Virus record (IMG/VR): IMGVR_UViG_3300028393_000161
Span: 1 to 37,832 of that record
Source: a virus
Reading direction: 5' to 3' (one strand)
DNA: 37,832 bases
Shown here: one piece after another, positions 20,800 through 28,153 of the stretch
Position numbering within the stretch: position 1 is the stretch's first letter
Layout of the letters: the number at the start of each line of letters is the position of its first letter
Notes under the pieces: generated by a model
What the model was told of the DNA's origin: nothing
What the model saw: the letters and a program-made list of their open reading frames with translations, nothing else
The model's database searches: none
Translations under genes and position numbers: made by a program

Positions 20800-21570
20800 T
20801 TAGAATGGTACTGAATTGCTTTCTGCAGCTACTTCATCCTGGTGCTTGACTTTAATTTCGCCAGCGCCAATTGAGGTTGCAAACTCTTTTGCAGCGGCAT
20901 ATACATTCATATCTTCCAATGAACCTACACGCTCTACTTCCCAACCATACCACTTACCTTTGTCGTTAGACTCGGCTTGAGTAGTCAAGCGATAGATTTG
21001 GCTATACATTGGAGGAGTGTATGGACCATTTTTGCCCATTAACTTTGTGCTCATCATCATGGAATTCCACTTACGGCTCTTTTTAAGCTGTGTAGACTTC
21101 ATCACAATCAATGCTGGATTAGGAATGCCATCATCACTTAAAACCATTACGTAATGGTTTGCCGTGTTCTCGATGTAATTGCCATTATCCAAGTAATCCT
21201 TGTTATCACCTTGCTCACGATGAGTACGGCTAAGGATGTCACTGGTAGCTGGATAGATTTGTGCAGGAGCACCGCTGCCTGAACCACGTGGTGTCCACTC
21301 AATATATTGACGAACGTAAGCTGAAGGCACAACCAAGATACCTTTCTTACCATCATATAACTCGTCGGTCACGCTGTTCAAAACCATCCCTGGCATTGCG
21401 CCGTCCATCTCACCAATTTCTGGGGATGTGCTGGTTAATAACTTTAAGAAAGGTAATGCAAAGTCTTCCTGAGTCATCCCAGTAAAGCCTGAAGAAGCAT
21501 CTTCCTCAAACGTGCTGGCCAATGCAATTGCTGTACCGGTTTGTTTTACTGCTAAGTCTTTCGTTGCCAT
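20800..21570 (-). CDS. Probable single-stranded DNA-binding protein
   Basis: A 256-residue protein from ATG 21570 (AAAGGAAATAGAACC before it). The middle is beta-rich (GKKGILVVPSAYVRQYIEW and following). The C-terminus is acidic and ends AAESNSVPF, like the protein-binding tails of SSBs that end in a hydrophobic P-F. Its position before the primase and polymerase and its length match phage SSB-like proteins. The OB fold itself is not directly recognisable to me, so the call rests on tail and context. Confidence 0.65.
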   Translation of the reverse strand: MATKDLAVKQTGTAIALASTFEEDASSGFTGMTQEDFALPFLKLLTSTSPEIGEMDGAMPGMVLNSVTDELYDGKKGILVVPSAYVRQYIEWTPRGSGSGAPAQIYPATSDILSRTHREQGDNKDYLDNGNYIENTANHYVMVLSDDGIPNPALIVMKSTQLKKSRKWNSMMMSTKLMGKNGPYTPPMYSQIYRLTTQAESNDKGKWYGWEVERVGSLEDMNVYAAAKEFATSIGAGEIKVKHQDEVAAESNSVPF

Positions 21571-21583
21571 GGTTCTATTTCCT

Positions 21584-22138
21584 TTATGCTGATTTAATTG
21601 TCGCTTTTTGACCAATGTATGCGCCAAAAAGTTCTGTCGGGAACTCGTTACCTTGTTCCGTCATTTCTCGAACCCAAGCCTTGAGAGTTTGTGGTTCGAT
21701 CTTTTCCGATTGCTCAGCTGGAAAGCTTTGCTCACGAAGAAGATTGATTAGTGATTCGCACAATTCGTCTTCACCACGACCAAATCGTACGGCCACTGTA
21801 TTTTTGATGATGTCATCATAGCCATGCTCACGAAGCCACTCATAGGCCTCAGAGCGACGGGGCTCAGGGATTGATGCACCATAGAATGGCTTGACATCGA
21901 TCTGTGATCCGTCAGACATCTTAAATGACTTCATGCCTAGTTCTTGCAAAGCTGAAGGAATAGTTTCTTCCAACAGTTTACGCATGGAATCCTTACGCTC
22001 CTTAAGAACGCTTTCTAATTCCTCAATTTCTTTTTCAAGAACTTTTGCACGCTTAGCTAAGCCAGCAATGCCAGCTAACTGATCGTCCTGGATTGTTAAG
22101 GCTCCAGCATCCTGTTCAAACATCTCAGATAAACTCAT
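21584..22138 (-). CDS. Conserved phage protein with N-terminal coiled coil
   Basis: A 184-residue protein. Residues about 25-60 are a coiled coil (LAKRAKVLEKEIEELESVLK). The rest has KMSDGSQIDVKPFYGASIPE and RRSEAYEWLREHGYDDIIKN, a pattern seen in phage proteins encoded beside SSB-like genes, with no settled function. A nuclease-inhibitor (Gam-like) or recombination-accessory role is possible but unproven. AAGGAGAATTAG precedes the ATG, and the gene overlaps the previous one by 14 bases. Confidence 0.7.
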   Translation of the reverse strand: MSLSEMFEQDAGALTIQDDQLAGIAGLAKRAKVLEKEIEELESVLKERKDSMRKLLEETIPSALQELGMKSFKMSDGSQIDVKPFYGASIPEPRRSEAYEWLREHGYDDIIKNTVAVRFGRGEDELCESLINLLREQSFPAEQSEKIEPQTLKAWVREMTEQGNEFPTELFGAYIGQKATIKSA

Positions 22139-22454
22139 CTAATTCTCCTTTCTCAAGTAGGTCAACAGAAACAGGATAATACCTATTTTCTTTTCGACTC
22201 CACTTCAACATCTTAAAGCGCCCGTGATTGTAAGAAGCAGCAACGGCACAGGCGATACCAATTGCTGCAGGGTCTCCAATGAGAAGTAAATAATCCTCAT
22301 CGGTATACTTGCATAGTTTACGCTGAATTCTGCGTACACTGGGAACTGGGGAAAACGCTACTTGACCTGGAGGCAATAATATTTCAACTGTGCCAAAGTC
22401 CATCGCTGAAGTGATGTCGTTTTGCGTCTCTTGTACTACATACACTACTGACAT
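22125..22454 (-). CDS. Conserved phage protein (LLPPGQVAFSPVPSVRRI family)
   Basis: A 109-residue protein: VYVVQETQNDITSAMDFGTV at the start, then ILLPPGQVAFSPVPSVRRI and DYLLLIGDPAAIGIACAVAA, ending with a W/R/Y-rich segment. These blocks are strongly conserved in a family found near replication genes of many phages; function unknown. First gene of the leftward replication block, with AGAAAGGTTTTT as leader. Confidence 0.75.
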   Translation of the reverse strand: MSVVYVVQETQNDITSAMDFGTVEILLPPGQVAFSPVPSVRRIQRKLCKYTDEDYLLLIGDPAAIGIACAVAASYNHGRFKMLKWSRKENRYYPVSVDLLEKGELDEFI

Positions 22455-22517
22455 AAAAACCTTTCTTATTTCTTAACTCACAGGTATAATAATACACTAG
22501 TTTTACATTACGTGCAA
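22455..22517 (-). promoter_or_regulatory. Leftward promoter of the replication block
   Basis: On the minus strand TTGCAC (22517-22512), a 17-base spacer ending TAGTG, TATTAT (22494-22489). Both the -35 word and spacing equal those at 14.78 and 15.22 kb. Confidence 0.65.
22485..22490 (+). promoter_or_regulatory. Rightward -10 element for the helicase-exonuclease island
   Basis: A consensus TATAAT lies 51 bases before the chosen ATG of the SNF2-like gene, overlapping the leftward -10 region. No clear -35 is seen. Overlapping divergent promoters would make the two transcription directions compete. Confidence 0.5.
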
Positions 22518-22541
22518 CACCCCGAGAAAGAAGAATGTTTT

Positions 22542-23996
22542 ATGAGTGATCAATATCTATTAGACTATCCGTTTAAGAATAAGCCTTTTCTGCATCAGCG
22601 CATCTACCTAGAACGCTTTTGGAATAAGGACAAAGCTGCTTTATTTGCCGACATGGGTACAGGTAAAAGCTTCATGCTTATTACTAACATTTCCATGTTA
22701 TATGACCAAGGCAAAATCAATGCTGCAGTGATCGTAGCGCCTAAAGGTGTCTATCGTAACTGGGCAGGAGTTGAGATTCCTAAGCACATGCCAGAGCATG
22801 TTGTATATCGCCAGGCAGTCTGGAACCCCTCACCACGTAAGGCTGAGCAGGTGGCCCTTGATTCGATGTTCGACATCACTGAGGATTTAAAAATACTCAT
22901 TATGAATATTGAAGCTTTTTCTACAGAAAAAGGGGCTAAGTTTTGTAATCGATTTCTATTGGCTCACAACGCTTTTATGGCAATTGATGAGTCCACCACT
23001 ATTAAGTCACCTACTGCCAAACGTAGTAAAAACATTTTGAAAGTTGGTCAGTTGGCCAAGGTTAAACGTATTGCTACAGGTTCCCCGGTTACCAAATCTC
23101 CTTTGGATTTGTATCAGCAGTGCGCCTTCCTGGGCTATGACTGTCTTGGGTTTGCGAGCTATTACGCTTTTCAATCTCGCTACGCAGTTACTGTGGAACG
23201 GAACCTGGCAAGCCATAGCTTTAAACAGATTGTGGGCTACAGGCGGATTGATGAGTTGCAAGAAAAGCTACAAAAGTTTTCTTTTAGGATACGAAAAGAA
23301 GAGTGCTTTGATTTGCCACCTAAGACCTTTGTAAGACGTGAAGTAGAGCTTACCGACGAGCAGGCTAAAGCCTATAAGCAAATGACGCTTATGGCCTTGG
23401 CTACTTTTGATAAAGGCATCACGTCCACCGTTAATGCTTTGACACAAATTATGCGGTTGCAGCAAATTGTTTGTGGGCATATCACCTTAGATTCCGGTGA
23501 GATTGTGCAGCTAAAAAACAACAGATTAGATGAGATGATGGCGGCAATTGAAGAGACCGATGGCAAGATTATTATTTGGGCTCACTTTCGCCATGACATT
23601 GAGGCTATTAAGCTTGCTCTTCAAAAGGCGTATGGCATGAACTCTACAGCCACTTTCTTTGGGGATACTACGTCAGACGAACGGGAAGACATTGTGAATC
23701 GTTTTCAAGATCCCAACAGCGAGCTACGGTTCTTTGTAGGGCAGCCCCGCACGGGTGGTTACGGGTTAACCCTTACTGAAGCAAATACCATGATTTACTA
23801 TTCCAATGGTTATGACCTGGAAGTAAGGCTGCAGTCAGAAGCTCGAATCGATCGTTATGGCCAAACCAGGCCAATGACTTACATCGATTTAGTAGCACCA
23901 AAAACAGTGGACGAAAAGATTGTTGAAGCACTCGTTCGCAAGATCAATATTGCAAATGAAGTAATGGGGGAAGAATTAAAAGCATGGCTTACTTAA
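22542..23996 (+). CDS. SNF2-like SF2 helicase/translocase
   Basis: A 484-residue protein from ATG 22542; a GTG ten codons upstream is in frame but overlaps the leftward -35 box. Motifs: DMGTGKS (37-43), IDESTTIKSP with DEST as Walker B (149-152), ATGSPVTKSP (motif III), and QSEARIDRYGQT (431-442, motif VI). DEST instead of DEAH and the 'R-I-x-R-x-G-Q' motif VI are typical of the phage SNF2-like family. It should move along double-stranded DNA and remodel protein or branch structures. With the exonuclease it is the only plus-strand transcription unit here. Confidence 0.9.
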   Translation: MSDQYLLDYPFKNKPFLHQRIYLERFWNKDKAALFADMGTGKSFMLITNISMLYDQGKINAAVIVAPKGVYRNWAGVEIPKHMPEHVVYRQAVWNPSPRKAEQVALDSMFDITEDLKILIMNIEAFSTEKGAKFCNRFLLAHNAFMAIDESTTIKSPTAKRSKNILKVGQLAKVKRIATGSPVTKSPLDLYQQCAFLGYDCLGFASYYAFQSRYAVTVERNLASHSFKQIVGYRRIDELQEKLQKFSFRIRKEECFDLPPKTFVRREVELTDEQAKAYKQMTLMALATFDKGITSTVNALTQIMRLQQIVCGHITLDSGEIVQLKNNRLDEMMAAIEETDGKIIIWAHFRHDIEAIKLALQKAYGMNSTATFFGDTTSDEREDIVNRFQDPNSELRFFVGQPRTGGYGLTLTEANTMIYYSNGYDLEVRLQSEARIDRYGQTRPMTYIDLVAPKTVDEKIVEALVRKINIANEVMGEELKAWLT

Positions 23997-24688
23997 TCAA
24001 TACATTTAAACGGTACAAATACCACTCCCTGACACGGTTAGACAGTCCGGAAGGGCGAAGGTATGTCACACCAGAAGGAACGCCCCTGCCGTCCGTTACG
24101 ACGATCCTAGACCGTACTAAAGATAAATCGCACCTTGATGCTTGGGTCAAGAATGTTGGACAGGGAGAAGCGGACAGAATTAAGAATGAAGCTGCCTCGG
24201 TTGGTACACACATGCACGGCTGCCTTGAGCGCTTTATTAAGCATCGTCCACTTGAGGTTCCCACATCCTGGTTAGCGGTCCGTGGCTATCGTATGGCGAT
24301 GGCATTAGCGGAGAAGTATTTTCCAAACCTAGATGAAGTTTGGGGGTGCGAAGTTAGTGTTTACTACCCAGGAAAGTATGCAGGCAGCACCGATTTAGCT
24401 GCGGTATATAGGGGTAAACCCTCGATTGTGGACTTTAAACAAACCAATAAGATGAAACAACGGGCTTGGATTGAAGACTACTTTCACCAGCTTGCTGCCT
24501 ATGCTCTAGCGCATGACATGGTATATGGCAGTGATATACAGCAAGGCGTTATTTTGATGGCGGCGCAGGATGGGCAGGTACAAGAATTCGTTTCGGTTGG
24601 CCGTGAGTGGGAGCAGTATAAGCAGGCTTGGTTGGCACGATACGATCTCTTTGCCGCTGCTCACGCACTAGCTGCGCCTGGTGTGTAA
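23984..24688 (+). CDS. RecB-like PD-(D/E)XK exonuclease
   Basis: A 234-residue protein with GTHMHGCLERF (74-84), E123, GSTDLAAVYRGKPSIVDFKQ (D137, D150, K152) and DYFHQLAAYALAH (Q169, Y173), the full motif set of RecB/MGME1-type nucleases. It probably resects DNA ends for recombination, end processing or host DNA breakdown. Its start overlaps the helicase end by 13 bases. A convergent hairpin terminator follows. Confidence 0.85.
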   Translation: MAYLINTFKRYKYHSLTRLDSPEGRRYVTPEGTPLPSVTTILDRTKDKSHLDAWVKNVGQGEADRIKNEAASVGTHMHGCLERFIKHRPLEVPTSWLAVRGYRMAMALAEKYFPNLDEVWGCEVSVYYPGKYAGSTDLAAVYRGKPSIVDFKQTNKMKQRAWIEDYFHQLAAYALAHDMVYGSDIQQGVILMAAQDGQVQEFVSVGREWEQYKQAWLARYDLFAAAHALAAPGV

Positions 24689-24703
24689 TCCACTCAAAAT
24701 GAT

Positions 24704-24732
24704 TCCCGTCTACTAGTCGATCGTAGACGGGA
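24704..24732. terminator. Bidirectional hairpin between convergent genes
   Basis: TCCCGTCTAC (24704-24713), 9-base loop, GTAGACGGGA (24723-24732). It lies in the 60-base gap between the exonuclease and the 1131-residue gene, both of which end here. The tails are only moderately T-rich. Confidence 0.65.
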
Positions 24733-24748
24733 TATTTAGCTTCTTTTG

Positions 24749-27700
24749 TCATTGCTGTGTTTTGTTAAGTTCGATGGCCTGGCCCAAAGTATCTCTTGGG
24801 AACAAGGATTGATACATAGTAGCAGCATTTGGCCCAGGCTTAGGTGGAGTTGTTGGGAAAGCCGGACCAATGTTACCAACACCCTTAGTTGGAGGCGCTG
24901 GGTAACGTTGATTAAAGTTTTGCATCTGCTGTTTAGCTTGACCTGGAGCTCTTGTTGGAGGCGCTGCAGGCGTCTGTGGTTGCTGCGGTGCAACTTGTAC
25001 AGGTTGTTGTACAGGGGCAGCTTGCTCTGGCTCTTGTTGTATCTCTTGTGCAACGTCAGTCATAAACGCACGACGTGGAGCATTGTAGATGACCTCAGGT
25101 ATGTATACACCTGATTTACCAAATTGCTTTTGTAAACGCTTAGCTAAGTTTTCAGGAGACTTATCTTTGGCTTGTTGAACGAGCGCTTTAGCAAAGTCAG
25201 CATCTTCAACCGCACGTTGCATGACTCTATCCAAAATACTATATTCTTGGCGGCCTACAAAACGAGTTAGTAAGTACGCTGTGCTCCAGGCTACACCAGT
25301 GCGGCCTTCCATAATGGATTTACCAATTCCAGTAAGACCTGGAATACCTGTACCAAGAATACGCTGGGCCTGCTCATTAGTAGATTCAAAAGGTGATGGA
25401 ATATTAGCGATGCTTGGAGAAGACTTAATGTACCCTTCCAATTGACCAATTTTACGCAAGTTGGTCAACTGCTCTGGGCTAAATAACGCAGCCAAAGACT
25501 TAGGGTTTGCTCTATCTAAGAATTGAGTAATAGATACTTTGCCTTGTGGATCGGCAGCACTTTTATAAACAGCACGGCGTAACGCTTCAAGGCGCTCTGG
25601 AGAACCCTCCATTGCTTTTACCAATACATTCATATCTGCTGGGTCACGCAATACACGGGTAATTAACTCATTAGGGTCAGCGCCTTCACGGGTAGACTTA
25701 GCAATCAGTTTATTCAACTCGTTGTCTACAGCAGCTTGCTTACGGGCTTCAAGTTGACCAATACGAGCAGCGACTGCTTTACCAGTAGCTAAATCATCTC
25801 TTAGACCCTGCTTAACAGAATCAGGTAGGGCTTCAACAATAGCCTTATTGCTATCTAAAACAGCTTTCATTTTGGATGGATTGACTAAGCCGTCGGCATC
25901 AAGCACACCTTTACTACGAACCCAATCCATAGCAGAACGTGCTAGCAGGTCCCTGCCTTGCTCAGATTCACCAAGTAATAACTTCATATCACGCATGTTT
26001 TCAGCGGACTTAAACGCTTGGCCTACTACTGCTTCATTAGCAGTTAAGAACTCACCTGTAGGACGCTTAGCGCCAATGAGGATAGGAAGATAACGTTCAT
26101 ACGCATCCCCATAAATATCCTTGTAGACTTGTTGGAAATCTTTGTACTGCTTATTCATCTTAGGCACGGCTTTAAACACCATGTCTTCAATATCTTTGTG
26201 AATTGCAGTAGCTTTATCTAGTTCTTTTTGTGCAGCTTGGCGGCCTGTACCAGCAAACTGGGAATCCGTAAAGTTCTGAATAGCTTGATTACGAGCTCGA
26301 GTAGACGCTTGCAGTAACTCTACAGCCTCAGGAAAGTTAATATCTACCTTGCCTGTTTTTGAGGCAGCTGTTTTTGCTGCTTCAAGGGCCGTGGTCAATT
26401 GTTGTGGCTCTAAGCCATACGAAGTAGCCAACACTTTAACTTGTTGATCTTTAGGTAAATTGCTCAAACCAACACGAGTCTTGGTTCCCGCTTCAGGAGA
26501 TAAAAGACTATCAACCAACATCTTGGCAGAAGACTCTTGTTGTTGGCGGAAAGCTAAATCGCCTTGAGCTGTACTCATTGCAGATTCGGAAGGATTTAAA
26601 AAACCTTCCATTGGAGCAGCGGCAGTAGAGCCTGGGCGTTGACGCTCTACCATCATGTCGGTGATATTTTTAACTAAGTTATCACGGAAAGCGTTTTCAC
26701 TTTTCTTTCCCTGCCTACCTTTGTAACGTCCTAAGATGTTAACCAGTTCCGGATATTGTTCACGTATTGGACCAGTAAAAATACGATACTTAGAAATAAT
26801 ATCGGTAATGGGTTTGTTAATATCAAAAGAAGGGTAACGAGATACACCATCGGCCTCACGAGTTGGAAGCGGAACACCGTCTTTGGTAAAAAAATTACGC
26901 AAGCCCATGCGATCAGCTACGTTACGTAAATTAAAAAAGCTCTTCTCACCGGAAGACAAAATTGTGTTACGAATTTCATTGCCCAATACATCCTTGTTTT
27001 GAGCGCCATAACGAGCAGACAAGCCTTCTGAAGCTAACGCTTTTTCAGCAGCAATATTGTCTATCAAAGAAGTTTGTAATGCCTCTGAATCGCCTTTAAC
27101 CTTGCTCAAAGCATCTTCCAAATTCATGGCTGATTTAGGTGAAAAGCTTTCAATGATGTTATTAAATTCGTCCGCATTTCCAGCACGGCGAGCTAATTCT
27201 TTTTGTAATTGCTCAGGAGTCATGCTCTTGATTAAATTACCTTCTTCAATCAAGAACTGAGGTAACTGAGTACGCTCGGCAGTGTTAAGCTTAATGCCCT
27301 GTGCTCCAAGGTCCGTGATCAGTTGTTCTGCACGCTTAAGGCTTTCTTGTACTTCACCTTTGCTCAACGCTTTACCAACGGCACGCTCAGCACGGGGCAC
27401 AAGCATACTAGCAATAGGGCGAGTCAGAATATTGTATTCACCTGAAATCTCTTTACCTACTTCAGATAACTTGCTTTGGTCAGGACTTACTACCTGTTTT
27501 AAATACTTTGCAGCTATAGCACTAGGTGCTACTTTTGAAGCTACAGCTCCTGCTACAGCTCCACCGGCGGGGGCCACAACGGAAGCGGCCAATGGCAATA
27601 ATTCACTGGCAATAGGGCCCATTTCTTCTTCTTGGGTATATTGCTTTGTAGCACCAAAAGCTCCACCAGATGTAATGTCCGCCGCCAAAGCTGCTCTAGG

Positions 27701-28144
27701 ATTTTTACGAATAAAGTCTAGTGTATCTTTGGCAACACGCTTTATCACGCCAGCGTCAGCCATTAAAGGTGCTGCTAGTTTTTGACTAGCGGCCATGTAA
27801 CCAAGCACACCAGTAATAGGTAAGTTAGCGCCAATACCTTCACCAATTGCACGAGCATAGCGTTCGTCTACGTTTTTAGCTCCAACATCACCTCGATTAA
27901 ACATCTTAGTAAGTGTCTGGACATTCTTATCATCATAACCAAGTGCACGGCCAATTGCTTTTACACCAGCATCTGGAAGGGCAAACAAAGCCGCATTAAA
28001 GCCATAGCTTGCTTGCTTTGCTAAATCGTAGGGGTTACTAGGAATTTCCCACTTTCCTTGTGGAAGAGGGGCTTCTGTTTTTCCAACAGTTTCCCCTGTG
28101 TCCAAATCAATAACCTGGCCATCTGCCGTGGTAATCGTTGCCAT
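24749..28144 (-). CDS. Large virion protein, probably internal/ejection protein
   Basis: A 1131-residue, mainly helical protein. The N-terminal third contains G/A-rich hydrophobic stretches (LPLAASVVAPAGGAVAGAVA) that could insert into membrane. The middle is long charged helices (KAVVADNEL-like). The C-terminal 120 residues are P/Q-rich (APVQQPVQVAPQQPQTPAAP). No catalytic motif is seen. Size, composition and place at the end of the tail block fit the internal virion proteins that podoviruses inject to carry DNA through the envelope, but no direct homology is recognised. TAAGGACGCTAC precedes ATG 28144. Confidence 0.7.
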   Translation of the reverse strand: MATITTADGQVIDLDTGETVGKTEAPLPQGKWEIPSNPYDLAKQASYGFNAALFALPDAGVKAIGRALGYDDKNVQTLTKMFNRGDVGAKNVDERYARAIGEGIGANLPITGVLGYMAASQKLAAPLMADAGVIKRVAKDTLDFIRKNPRAALAADITSGGAFGATKQYTQEEEMGPIASELLPLAASVVAPAGGAVAGAVASKVAPSAIAAKYLKQVVSPDQSKLSEVGKEISGEYNILTRPIASMLVPRAERAVGKALSKGEVQESLKRAEQLITDLGAQGIKLNTAERTQLPQFLIEEGNLIKSMTPEQLQKELARRAGNADEFNNIIESFSPKSAMNLEDALSKVKGDSEALQTSLIDNIAAEKALASEGLSARYGAQNKDVLGNEIRNTILSSGEKSFFNLRNVADRMGLRNFFTKDGVPLPTREADGVSRYPSFDINKPITDIISKYRIFTGPIREQYPELVNILGRYKGRQGKKSENAFRDNLVKNITDMMVERQRPGSTAAAPMEGFLNPSESAMSTAQGDLAFRQQQESSAKMLVDSLLSPEAGTKTRVGLSNLPKDQQVKVLATSYGLEPQQLTTALEAAKTAASKTGKVDINFPEAVELLQASTRARNQAIQNFTDSQFAGTGRQAAQKELDKATAIHKDIEDMVFKAVPKMNKQYKDFQQVYKDIYGDAYERYLPILIGAKRPTGEFLTANEAVVGQAFKSAENMRDMKLLLGESEQGRDLLARSAMDWVRSKGVLDADGLVNPSKMKAVLDSNKAIVEALPDSVKQGLRDDLATGKAVAARIGQLEARKQAAVDNELNKLIAKSTREGADPNELITRVLRDPADMNVLVKAMEGSPERLEALRRAVYKSAADPQGKVSITQFLDRANPKSLAALFSPEQLTNLRKIGQLEGYIKSSPSIANIPSPFESTNEQAQRILGTGIPGLTGIGKSIMEGRTGVAWSTAYLLTRFVGRQEYSILDRVMQRAVEDADFAKALVQQAKDKSPENLAKRLQKQFGKSGVYIPEVIYNAPRRAFMTDVAQEIQQEPEQAAPVQQPVQVAPQQPQTPAAPPTRAPGQAKQQMQNFNQRYPAPPTKGVGNIGPAFPTTPPKPGPNAATMYQSLFPRDTLGQAIELNKTQQ

Positions 28145-28153
28145 GTAGCGTCC

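Noticed and set aside
24549-24752. 67-residue minus-strand frame across the end of the exonuclease gene
   Set aside because: Most of it is antisense to the well-supported exonuclease, it would read through the hairpin terminator, and it has no family resemblance.
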